DNA from: a bacterium
GTDB lineage: Bacteria > JAUVQV01 > DATDCY01
Assembly (NCBI GenBank): GCA_036524115.1
Contig: DATDCY010000138.1
Location: 1-6,295 of the forward strand
DNA: 6,295 bases
Direction of reading: 5' to 3'
Notes under the pieces: model-generated
The model's input: the letters and a program-made list of their open reading frames with translations, nothing else
What the model was told of the DNA's origin: nothing
Databases searched by the model: none
Shown: positions 1-5,971 of the stretch, piece by piece
Position numbering within the stretch: the first letter of the stretch is position 1
Layout of the letters: every line of letters begins with the position of its first letter
Translations under genes and position numbers: made by a program

Positions 1-1623
1 CAGCCAGCTGGTCTCCGGGTCGTTGAGCGAGGTGAGCAGCAGCCGGATCGTGATCTTGCCGCCGATGCTCATCAGCCCCACCGCCGCGTAGGTGCGCAGC
101 GCCGGGTCCCGGTCGCGCAGGAGCGACACCAGCGGCTCCTCGGCGCGCGGGTCGCCGATCTCGGTCAGCGCCACCGCGGCAAAACGCCGCACCGACGGGT
201 CCGGGTCGCTCAGGCGGGCGATCAGCCGGTCGACCGTGGAGCCGGCCTTGAGCTTGCCGAGCAGGTAGATCGCACGCGTGAGCGAATCGCCCTTGCCGCT
301 GTCGAGCAGGCCGGCCAGGCAGCCGATCGCCGGCTCGCCGATGTTCAGGAACGCCACGCGCAGGGTGTCCTGGAGGTCCTGTCCGGGGAGGGAGAGCATC
401 CGGGTGATGAGGGGGCAGGAGGCCGCGGTCTTGAGGTTGCCGAGGGCGGCGATGGCGGCCTTCACCACCTCGCGGTCGGGGTCGCCGATACATGAGGCGA
501 CCGACTCGGCGAGCGAATCGTCGCCCATCCTCCCGAGCACGTCGAGGGCGCGCTGGCGAACCCGCGGCCGCGGGTTCGAGAGCAGCTGCGCGACGGCGGG
601 GATCACGGTCGGGTCGCCGATGCTCACGAGGGCCTCCGCCGCGGCGTCCACGACGGACGCCTCGCGGTCCTCGAGCATGCGCTGCACGGCGCGCGCCGTC
701 TTCGGCGAGCCGATCTCGCCGAGCGCGTACGTGGCGTAGAGCCGCACCGTCGCGTCGTCGGCGAACAGCGCCTCGAGCAGCGGCTGGATCGCCGGCACGC
801 CGATGTTGACGAGGGCCTGCGCGGCGAGCCAGCCGATCTCCTCGTCGGCGAGCGCCTCGATGAGCGGGCGCACTCCCCGCGGGTCCGGGATCTTGCCGAG
901 GGCGTAGAGCGCGTAGAGGCGGTTGTTCGGGTTGGGGTCGCGCAGCTTGCCGACGAGGACCTCGACGACCTCGTCGCCGCCGAGGTTGTAGAGCGAAGTC
1001 GCCATGTTCACGACCGAGGCGTCCTCCGAGCGCAGCGCCGAGAGCAGCGCCCCCTTGGCGCGCGCGTCGCCGATCTCGCCGAGGGCTGTCGCCGCGTACC
1101 CGCGCACGACAGGGTCGCTGTCCTTGAGCGCGCCGATGAGCGCGTCGGTCGCCGCGCGGTCGCGGATCATCCCGAGCGCAAAGGCGACGTGCTGGCGCAC
1201 CTCGGGATCGGCGTGCGCCAGCAGCGGCACCAGCGCGGGGACGGCCTCGGGCGCCCGGATCTCGCCGAGGGTGTAGGCCGCGAAGCGGACCGTGTCCGTC
1301 CCCGGCGCGCGCAGCGCCTCGAGCAGGACCGGGACGGCGGCGGAGCGCATCTGCGCGAGCTGGCGCACCGCCATCCAGCGCAGTTCGTCGTCCGAAAAGA
1401 GCGAGACGAGCCCCCGCACGGCGTCCGTCGTGCCGATGGCGCTGATCTCCTCGATGATCCGGTAGCGGCCGAAGGAGCTCTGCTCCGCCGGGAGCCGCTG
1501 CAGCAGCGCGTCCACCTCGTCATCGGCGCGCGCGGCGGCGGGCGCCAGGAGCGCGGCCGCCAGCAGCACGGCGAGCGCGCCGCGCCGACGCCAGGAGGAT
1601 CGGGATTCCTTGCCGGGATGCAT
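1..1623 (-). CDS. Exported HEAT-repeat protein (C-terminus beyond the window)
   Basis: The minus strand is open from ATG at 1623 to the left edge: 541 codons with no stop, so the 3' end is missing. An in-frame TAA at 1656-1654 rules out a longer N-terminus. Residues 1-33 look like a Sec signal peptide: an Arg-rich n-region (WRRR, 11-14), a hydrophobic core (ALAVLLAAALLAP, 16-28) and an AxA-type cleavage site at ARA|DD (33/34). The rest is a tandem array of roughly 31-residue HEAT/PBS-lyase-type helical repeats, about 14-16 of them. The recurring pattern is D-P-x-V-R-x-x-A-A-x-A-L-G-E-I-G-D, for example around residues 138-155, 169-186, 290-306, 350-365, 472-491 and 504-521. Such solenoids bind other proteins, and export implies a periplasmic or surface scaffold. 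I see no enzymatic motif, and similarity to phycobilin lyases is only through the repeat. The gene is divergent from the DHH-CBS-nucleotidyltransferase gene. No Shine-Dalgarno sequence precedes the ATG. The partner is unknown. Confidence 0.93.
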   Translation of the reverse strand, partial: MHPGKESRSSWRRRGALAVLLAAALLAPAAARADDEVDALLQRLPAEQSSFGRYRIIEEISAIGTTDAVRGLVSLFSDDELRWMAVRQLAQMRSAAVPVLLEALRAPGTDTVRFAAYTLGEIRAPEAVPALVPLLAHADPEVRQHVAFALGMIRDRAATDALIGALKDSDPVVRGYAATALGEIGDARAKGALLSALRSEDASVVNMATSLYNLGGDEVVEVLVGKLRDPNPNNRLYALYALGKIPDPRGVRPLIEALADEEIGWLAAQALVNIGVPAIQPLLEALFADDATVRLYATYALGEIGSPKTARAVQRMLEDREASVVDAAAEALVSIGDPTVIPAVAQLLSNPRPRVRQRALDVLGRMGDDSLAESVASCIGDPDREVVKAAIAALGNLKTAASCPLITRMLSLPGQDLQDTLRVAFLNIGEPAIGCLAGLLDSGKGDSLTRAIYLLGKLKAGSTVDRLIARLSDPDPSVRRFAAVALTEIGDPRAEEPLVSLLRDRDPALRTYAAVGLMSIGGKITIRLLLTSLNDPETSWL

Positions 1624-1638
1624 TGCGGGTGTTATGGT
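1610..1638 (+). promoter_or_regulatory. Candidate promoter for the DHH-CBS-nucleotidyltransferase gene
   Basis: On the plus strand, TTGCCG (1610-1615) and TATGGT (1633-1638) are separated by 17 bases, and each matches four of six sigma70 consensus positions. The -10 overlaps the -10 of the divergent HEAT-gene promoter (1634-1639) almost completely. This would make it a bidirectional promoter in which the two directions compete. It would give a 5' untranslated region of about 80 bases before the ATG at 1726. The match is weak and another promoter in 1640-1690 is possible. Confidence 0.3.
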
Positions 1639-1650
1639 AAAAATGCATTG
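1618..1650. repeat. Pair of 8-base direct repeats ATGCATTG in the divergent promoter
   Basis: ATGCATTG occurs at 1618-1625 and again at 1643-1650, 25 bases apart. The copies flank the overlapping -10 elements; the first covers the HEAT-gene start codon and the second lies in its promoter spacer. Each contains the palindrome ATGCAT. They could be a paired operator for a regulator acting on both genes, but an 8-base pair in an A/T-rich region can arise by chance. Confidence 0.3.
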
Positions 1651-1662
1651 AACTTATGTCAA
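1634..1662 (-). promoter_or_regulatory. Sigma70-like promoter of the HEAT-repeat gene, near-leaderless
   Basis: Read on the minus strand, a perfect -35 TTGACA (1662-1657) is followed by a 17-base spacer and a -10 TACCAT (1639-1634). The -10 matches four of six consensus positions, including the key second A and last T. The surrounding 50 bases are much richer in A/T than the rest of the window. Transcription would begin about seven bases past the -10, near 1627-1626, only three or four bases before the ATG at 1623. This fits the absence of a Shine-Dalgarno sequence. The start point is inferred. Confidence 0.6.
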
Positions 1663-1697
1663 TGACTAATGGTTTCCGGCCGCGGGGAGGAGCCCCG

Positions 1698-1721
1698 ATG
1701 CGCCTCCGCCGGGTGGACTGA
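1698..1721 (+). other. Seven-codon mini-ORF (MRLRRVD) upstream of the fusion gene
   Basis: ATG at 1698 opens a seven-codon frame that ends at TGA 1719-1721, four bases before the ATG of the large gene at 1726. It has the best Shine-Dalgarno sequence in this leader, GGGGAGGAG at 1684-1692, five bases from the ATG. The large gene's own ATG has only a weak GGGTGG (1710-1715) ten bases away. Ribosomes could load here, stop, and restart at 1726 by translational coupling. Three of the seven residues are Arg. No product is implied. The same purine stretch could instead be a chance feature, since it also lies in frame in the longer alternative N-terminus starting at 1669. Confidence 0.3.
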
Positions 1722-1725
1722 CCGC

Positions 1726-4347
1726 ATGGACATCATCACCACGCACCAGGAGGCGGAGTTCGACTCCTTCGCCTCCATGATCGCGGCGAAGAAGCTCTAC
1801 CCGGGTGCGAAGCTCGTCTTCTCGGGCTCCCAGGAGCGCGCCCTGCGCGAGTACCTGCGCGCGTCGCCGCGGCGCTTCGCGACGCTGCGCCCGCGGGCGA
1901 TCGACCCGGCGCAGGTCGGGCGGCTGATCCTCGTCGACACGCGCCGGCGCGACCGCATCGGGCCGCTGGCGGAGATCGCCGGCCGCCCCGGCGTCGAGGT
2001 GCACGTCTACGACCACCACCCGGCCAGTGGGCAGGACCTCGCGGGCGCCGTGGAGGTCGTCGCGGAGGTCGGCGCGAACACCACGCTGATGGTCGAGATC
2101 CTGCGCCGGCGCGGCCTGGTGCTCTCGCCCGAGGAGGCGACGCTGCTGGCGCTGGGCATCTACGAGGACACGGGCGCGCTGACCTTCGCCTCCACGACGC
2201 CGCGGGACCTGCAGGCCGCGGCGTGGCTGCTCGAGCAGGGGGCGAACCTCAACATCGTCGCCAACCACATCGGCCGCGACCTGACCCCCGAGCAGGTGCT
2301 GCTGCTCAACGACCTGCTGCGCTCGCTGCGGCGCCACGTCATCCGCGGCGTGGAGGTCGCCGTCGCCACCGCCTCGCGGCCGGGCTACATCGGCGACCTC
2401 GCCGTCCTCACCGGCAAGCTGCGCGACATGGAGAACCTGGCCGCCGTCTTCGTCGCGGTGCGCATGGGATCGCGGGTGTACGTCGTCGGCCGCAGCCGCG
2501 TGGGGGCCGTGGATGCCGGCGCGGTGACCGCGCGCCTCGGTGGGGGCGGCCACCCGACCGCCGCCGCGGCCGCCGTGCGCGAGCCGCGCCTGGCACCCGT
2601 GAAAGCGCGCCTGCTGACGGCGCTGCGCGAGACCGTCGTGCCACCGCGGCTGGCCCGCGAGATCATGACCCACCCCGTGACCACCATCGAGCGGGCGCTC
2701 ACCCTGGCGAAGGCGCGCGCCGTGCACCAGCGCACCAGCCTGCACGTGCTCCCCGTCGTCGACCGCGGCCGCTTCCTCGGGATCATCGGCCGGCCGGTGG
2801 TGGAGAAGGCGGTCCGGCACGGCTTCGGCGAGCACCCGGTGTCCGACTACATGAGCACCGAGCTGGAGACCGTCGCGCCGACGGCGACGTTCGCGCGCGT
2901 CGAGGAGATCATGCTCGACCGCGGGCAGCGCTTCCTGCCGGTCGTGCGCGCAGGCCGGCTCGTCGGCGCGATCACCCGGACTGACTACCTGCGTGCGCTG
3001 CGCGCCGAGGCCGCGCGCGCCGCCCCGGCGGGGTCCTGGCGCCGCGCGCCGCTGCGCGAGGTGCACCGCCGCGACGTGCGCGCTCTCATCCGCGAGCGCG
3101 TCATCCCGGCGCTGCAGGAGCTGCTCGCCGCGATCGGCCGCGAGGCCGACGCCGCAGGACTGCGCGCCTACCTCGTCGGGGGCTGGGTGCGCGATCTGCT
3201 CCTGCACGAGGAGAACCAGGACCTCGACGTCATGGTCGAGGGCGACGGGATCGCGTTCGCGCGACGGCTCGCCGAGCGCCTCGGCGGCCGCGTCCACGCG
3301 CACCCGCGCTTCGAGACGGCGCTGGTCGCCCTCCCCGACGGGACGCGGCTCGACGTCGCGACGGCCCGCGCGGAGTACTACGAGGCCCCCGGGGCGCTGC
3401 CGACGGTCGTCCACGGCAACGTCAAGATGGACCTGCTGCGGCGCGACTTCACGATCAACGCGCTGGCCGTGCAGCTCAACCCGGCCCAGTTCGGCACGCT
3501 GCTGGACTTCTTCGGCGGTCTGCGCGACCTGCACGACCGGGTGGTGCAGGTCCTGCACAACCTGAGCTTCGTCGAGGATCCGACGCGCGTTTTCCGGGCG
3601 ATCCGCTTCGAGCAGCGGCTGCACTTCGCGCTCGGGGAGTCGACGCACCGGCTCATCCGCGACGCCGTCGCCAAGGGGCTCTTCGAGACGCTGGCCGGCC
3701 CGCGGATCTTCGGCGAGCTGGCGCTGATCCTGCGCGAGAAGAACCCGCTCCCCGCCCTCCAGCGCATGGAGGAGCTCGGCGTGCTCCGCTACGTGCACCC
3801 GCGGCTGCGGGTGACGCGCGCCGTGCTCCGCCTCTTCGGGTCGCTGCGGCGCAAGCTGGCGGCGCTCGGCGAACAGGGGCGCGAGTGCTGCTGGCTGCTG
3901 TACCTCGCCGCGCTCTGCGAGGGCCTCGGCCCGCGGGGCGTCGCGGGCCTGTGCGGGCGCCTCGTGGTCGCGCCGCGCATCGCGGCGCGCCTGGCCGTCC
4001 TCGTCGGCGAGGGCCGGCGCGTCCAGAAGCGCCTGGAGGAGATGCGGCCCTGGCGACCGGCCGCGGTGCACGCGCTGCTCGCGCAGTGGCCGCGTGAGCT
4101 GGCGATCTACGTCTGGGCGCGCACGACGCGGCGCGGCGCCGCCGACGCGGTGCGCGCCTACCTCGCGGAGGGGGCGCGGGTCGCAACGGAACTGAAAGGG
4201 CGCGACCTGCTCGCGCTCGGCTACAGACCCGGTCCGATCTTCCGCGAGATCCTCGCGGCGCTGCTGGCGGAGAAGCTCGAGGGACGCGTGCGCACCCGCG
4301 AGGACGAGCTGGTCTGGGTGCGCGAGCACCACCCGCCCGGGCGCTGA
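1726..4347 (+). CDS. DHH/DHHA1-CBS-CBS-tRNA nucleotidyltransferase (A-/CCA-adding or poly(A) polymerase family) fusion
   Basis: This gene encodes 873 residues. I chose the start at 1726 because family members begin right at the DHH motif I; an in-frame ATG at 1669 would add 19 residues unlike the family. The N-terminal half is a DHH phosphoesterase: motif I with H7, E11 and D13; motif II VDT with D71; motif III D96-H97-H98; motif IV D148; and the DHHA1 glycine loop GGGGH at 272-276. Two CBS domains follow (about 307-366 and 372-425), each opening with an IM or YM motif (M314, M376); CBS pairs usually sense adenosine nucleotides. The C-terminal half is a class II nucleotidyltransferase: GGWVRD at 485-490, metal-binding D499 and D501, RRDFTINA at 572-579, EDPTR at 617-621 for base selection, then a helical tRNA-binding region ending in the conserved LGY-PGP segment near 831-836. 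I see no HD domain. The Aquifex A-adding enzyme has, as I recall, the same layout. It probably adds A or CCA to tRNA 3' ends, or tails RNA; sequence alone does not decide which. The DHH domain may act on nucleotides or short RNA. Confidence 0.95.
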   Translation: MDIITTHQEAEFDSFASMIAAKKLYPGAKLVFSGSQERALREYLRASPRRFATLRPRAIDPAQVGRLILVDTRRRDRIGPLAEIAGRPGVEVHVYDHHPASGQDLAGAVEVVAEVGANTTLMVEILRRRGLVLSPEEATLLALGIYEDTGALTFASTTPRDLQAAAWLLEQGANLNIVANHIGRDLTPEQVLLLNDLLRSLRRHVIRGVEVAVATASRPGYIGDLAVLTGKLRDMENLAAVFVAVRMGSRVYVVGRSRVGAVDAGAVTARLGGGGHPTAAAAAVREPRLAPVKARLLTALRETVVPPRLAREIMTHPVTTIERALTLAKARAVHQRTSLHVLPVVDRGRFLGIIGRPVVEKAVRHGFGEHPVSDYMSTELETVAPTATFARVEEIMLDRGQRFLPVVRAGRLVGAITRTDYLRALRAEAARAAPAGSWRRAPLREVHRRDVRALIRERVIPALQELLAAIGREADAAGLRAYLVGGWVRDLLLHEENQDLDVMVEGDGIAFARRLAERLGGRVHAHPRFETALVALPDGTRLDVATARAEYYEAPGALPTVVHGNVKMDLLRRDFTINALAVQLNPAQFGTLLDFFGGLRDLHDRVVQVLHNLSFVEDPTRVFRAIRFEQRLHFALGESTHRLIRDAVAKGLFETLAGPRIFGELALILREKNPLPALQRMEELGVLRYVHPRLRVTRAVLRLFGSLRRKLAALGEQGRECCWLLYLAALCEGLGPRGVAGLCGRLVVAPRIAARLAVLVGEGRRVQKRLEEMRPWRPAAVHALLAQWPRELAIYVWARTTRRGAADAVRAYLAEGARVATELKGRDLLALGYRPGPIFREILAALLAEKLEGRVRTREDELVWVREHHPPGR

Positions 4348-4353
4348 GCCCGG
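4337..4353 (+). terminator. Short GC hairpin spanning the stop codon of the fusion gene
   Basis: CCGGGC (4337-4342) and GCCCGG (4348-4353) form a perfect six-pair stem with the five-base loop GCTGA, and the loop contains the TGA stop codon. The downstream bases (GACGCCCGTTCACTTTCG) are only mildly T-rich and have no proper U tract. It may be a weak terminator, an mRNA 3' stabilising structure, or simply a result of high GC. Confidence 0.25.
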
Positions 4354-4464
4354 CGACGCCCGTTCACTTTCGTCTCGCCACTGGTGCACGTGCCCGTGCG
4401 GGCGAGGCGGTGCCGTGCGGCCGCTGAGTTGCGCGCTCGACCTGGGCCTGTCCGGCCCTGCGCT

Positions 4465-4507
4465 CGAAACGCATGACTCGCCCTACGGGCTCAAACATTG
4501 CGTTTCG
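4465..4507. repeat. Nested inverted repeat, possible dispersed repeat element
   Basis: CGAAACGCA (4465-4473) pairs with TGCGTTTCG (4499-4507) over nine bases. The stem can continue for two more pairs (T4474-A4497, G4475-C4496) across one bulged T. Inside it lies a second hairpin, GCCC-TAC-GGGC (4480-4490). This stem-within-a-stem design is stronger than the GC-rich background gives, because the outer arm contains A/T pairs. The minus-strand reading through it resembles, from memory, GC-rich dispersed elements found between genes in some proteobacteria, often mistranslated as peptides containing MFEPxGRV. The copy boundaries and family are not established from this window. Confidence 0.5.
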
Positions 4508-4682
4508 CCCTCCGGGCCGCTCCGGTCCGGCCGCCCAGGTTCCCTCGCGCTCCACCATGCGTCCGCCCGTCACCGCCCCGCCCCCGCTCTTTGCCAGGCC
4601 GACGTGTTCATCGCAATCTCGACCGCCGGTCTGGGCAGAGCCACGGCGCGGGTGCTCACGGTTTGGACAGGGGGAGACAGCA

Positions 4683-4713
4683 GCGCAGCTGCGCCAGACA
4701 GGGCGAAGCGCCC
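4683..4713 (-). terminator. Paired hairpins downstream of the propeller gene
   Basis: About 56 bases past the propeller gene's stop, on its strand, lies GGGCG-CTT-CGCCC (4713-4701). It is followed by the perfect 12-base palindrome GCGCAGCTGCGC (4694-4683) and then a pyrimidine-rich but mixed run (GTCTCCCCCTGTCC). Without a run of T this is not a classical intrinsic terminator. The position is right for 3'-end formation or for blocking read-through between the convergent genes. Confidence 0.3.
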
Positions 4714-4768
4714 ACGGGTGGCAGCGCAATTCAAGTAGCGCATCGGGCGCCGCGCCGGGTCGGGCGGT

Positions 4769-5965
4769 CTACTTGTACTTGACCAGGAGGAGATCGTAGG
4801 CGCCCGCACCGGCCCACGTCGTTCCCACCACGTGAACGCTGCCGTCCGGCCCGACCGCGACGCCGATTCCCTCGTCGCCGAACCCGCCGTCATACATCTT
4901 GGTCCAGAGGGCGGTCCCGTCTGGGGAATACTTTCGCAGCAGGAGATCCTGGTACCCCCTGGGGGCGATTACGGAGCCGGCGACATAGACGCTGCCGTCT
5001 TCCCGGACCGCCACGCCCCGGCCGCCGTCCTGGCGGTTGGCCGGGCCGTCGTAGGTCCGGAGCCAGAGAAACCCTCCGGAAAGCGAGTACTTCACGAGGA
5101 GCATATCTATGCCGCCGTGCTCCGTGCAGGTCTTTCCGGTCACACAGATGCCGTCGGGACCCGCCGCGACCCCGAAGCCGGAGTCGCCCCACTTCGCCGC
5201 GCTGTTGAGGGCCCTCGTCCACAGAGGCGTGCCTGCGGGAGAGTACTTGCGCAGCAAGAGGTAGCCGGGGCTGGTCCCCGTGTAACCCGCGACGTACACG
5301 GCACCGAACTTGTCGACTGTCACGGCGGTGCCGAAGGTGCTGCTGGACACGAAGTTGACCGTCCGCCGGTAGGTGCGGGACCAGAGCAGGGTCCCCGAGG
5401 GCGAGTACTTGAGCAGGAGCAGCGCCCCCAGCCCGCCCACGCTCGTCGTGCCGGCCACGTACACGCTGCCGTCCCGGCCGACCGCCACCGCCTCCCCCTG
5501 ATCACCCCTGTTTTCCGGATCGTTGTAGGTCCTGGTCCAGAGCGCCTCTCCTGCGGCGGAGTACTTGCGCAGCAGGACATCGACATCCTGCCCGGGGACA
5601 GACGAATAGCCCGCAACGTAGACACAGCCGTCGGCGGCGACCGCCACGCTCCGGCCCGTGTCCCACAACCCGTCCGGCCCGTCGTAGACATCGGCCCAGA
5701 GCAGGGTGCCATTCGCCGAGTACTTGCGCAGCACGAGATCGGCCTGCCCTTCCCCAACGAAGGTCTCTCCCGTAACGTAGACGCTGCCGTCCGCCGCCGC
5801 AGCGACGCCAAAGCCTTCGTCAATGCTGCCCGGCGCCGCGTTGTAGCGCCTCATCCAGCCCCAGCTCTCCGCCTGCGCGGAGGGCGGCACCGCCGCCTGC
5901 AGGGACGAGATCAGAGCAAGCATGCCGAGCGCACTCAGCCAGCGTCCGGGGCGTCTCCCATCCAT
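4769..5965 (-). CDS. Secreted seven-repeat SBBP beta-propeller protein
   Basis: This gene encodes 398 residues. I chose ATG 5965 over an in-frame upstream ATG (6058) for two reasons: GGGGAGGA (5979-5972) lies six bases before it, and it gives a clean signal peptide. That peptide has RRPGR at 4-8, a hydrophobic core at about 10-26 and a likely cut at SAQA|ES (32/33). The mature protein is seven tandem repeats of about 53 residues beginning near W37, W90, W143, W195, W249, W301 and W354. The repeat core is W-x-R-x-Y-[DN]-x-P, G-x-x-V-A-V, DGSVYVAG, then LLRKYS-x-x-G-x-x-L-W. This matches the SBBP beta-propeller repeat family. Seven copies suggest one closed seven-bladed propeller. The last copy stops at LLVKYK without the final strand, which the N-terminal segment ESWGWMRRY could supply. 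There is no membrane anchor, sorting signal or catalytic motif. Repeats 4 and 5 are the most divergent; repeat 5 has C274 and C280. It is a probable periplasmic or extracellular binding protein of unknown ligand, and it is convergent with the fusion gene. Confidence 0.93.
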   Translation of the reverse strand: MDGRRPGRWLSALGMLALISSLQAAVPPSAQAESWGWMRRYNAAPGSIDEGFGVAAAADGSVYVTGETFVGEGQADLVLRKYSANGTLLWADVYDGPDGLWDTGRSVAVAADGCVYVAGYSSVPGQDVDVLLRKYSAAGEALWTRTYNDPENRGDQGEAVAVGRDGSVYVAGTTSVGGLGALLLLKYSPSGTLLWSRTYRRTVNFVSSSTFGTAVTVDKFGAVYVAGYTGTSPGYLLLRKYSPAGTPLWTRALNSAAKWGDSGFGVAAGPDGICVTGKTCTEHGGIDMLLVKYSLSGGFLWLRTYDGPANRQDGGRGVAVREDGSVYVAGSVIAPRGYQDLLLRKYSPDGTALWTKMYDGGFGDEGIGVAVGPDGSVHVVGTTWAGAGAYDLLLVKYK

Positions 5966-5971
5966 CAGCGA

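Larger units (their letters stand above)
4348..4768. other. Convergent intergenic region, no convincing gene
   Basis: This stretch separates the 3' ends of the plus-strand fusion gene and the minus-strand propeller gene. Several short open frames of 90-120 codons exist on both strands. They overlap one another, are rich in Arg/Pro/Ala/Ser, lack ribosome binding sites and show no domain, so I do not call them genes. The content is structured: GCCCG-TG-CGGGC (4392-4403), GGGCC-TGTCC-GGCCC (4444-4458), the 43-base inverted-repeat block at 4465-4507, the perfect palindrome GCGCAGCTGCGC (4683-4694) and GGGCG-AAG-CGCCC (4701-4713). The octamer GCGCTCGA occurs twice (4433-4440, 4460-4467). No tRNA or other known RNA was recognised. 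Confidence 0.6.

Noticed and set aside
278-1665. Several plus-strand open frames (278-739, 492-809, 1004-1276, 1189-1665) and a minus frame at 1167-1523
   Set aside because: All overlap the HEAT-repeat frame, are low-complexity Arg/Ser/Ala-rich and carry no motif. They are shadows of the minus-strand HEAT gene.
1669-1725. Longer start for the fusion gene at ATG 1669
   Set aside because: The extra 19 residues do not resemble the family, whose N-terminus begins at the ITTH motif, and no Shine-Dalgarno sequence precedes 1669.
1666-4389. A 907-codon open frame on the minus strand lying opposite the fusion gene
   Set aside because: It is antisense to a gene with clear DHH, CBS and nucleotidyltransferase motifs. 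Its composition is Arg/Ala/His/Gln-rich with no domain, as expected from the complement of a GC-rich gene with few stops.
4364-4799. Short frames of about 90-120 codons in the convergent gap, including one on the minus strand at 4364-4729
   Set aside because: They overlap on both strands, have no ribosome binding sites and are low in complexity. The minus one likely reads through a non-coding repeat block.
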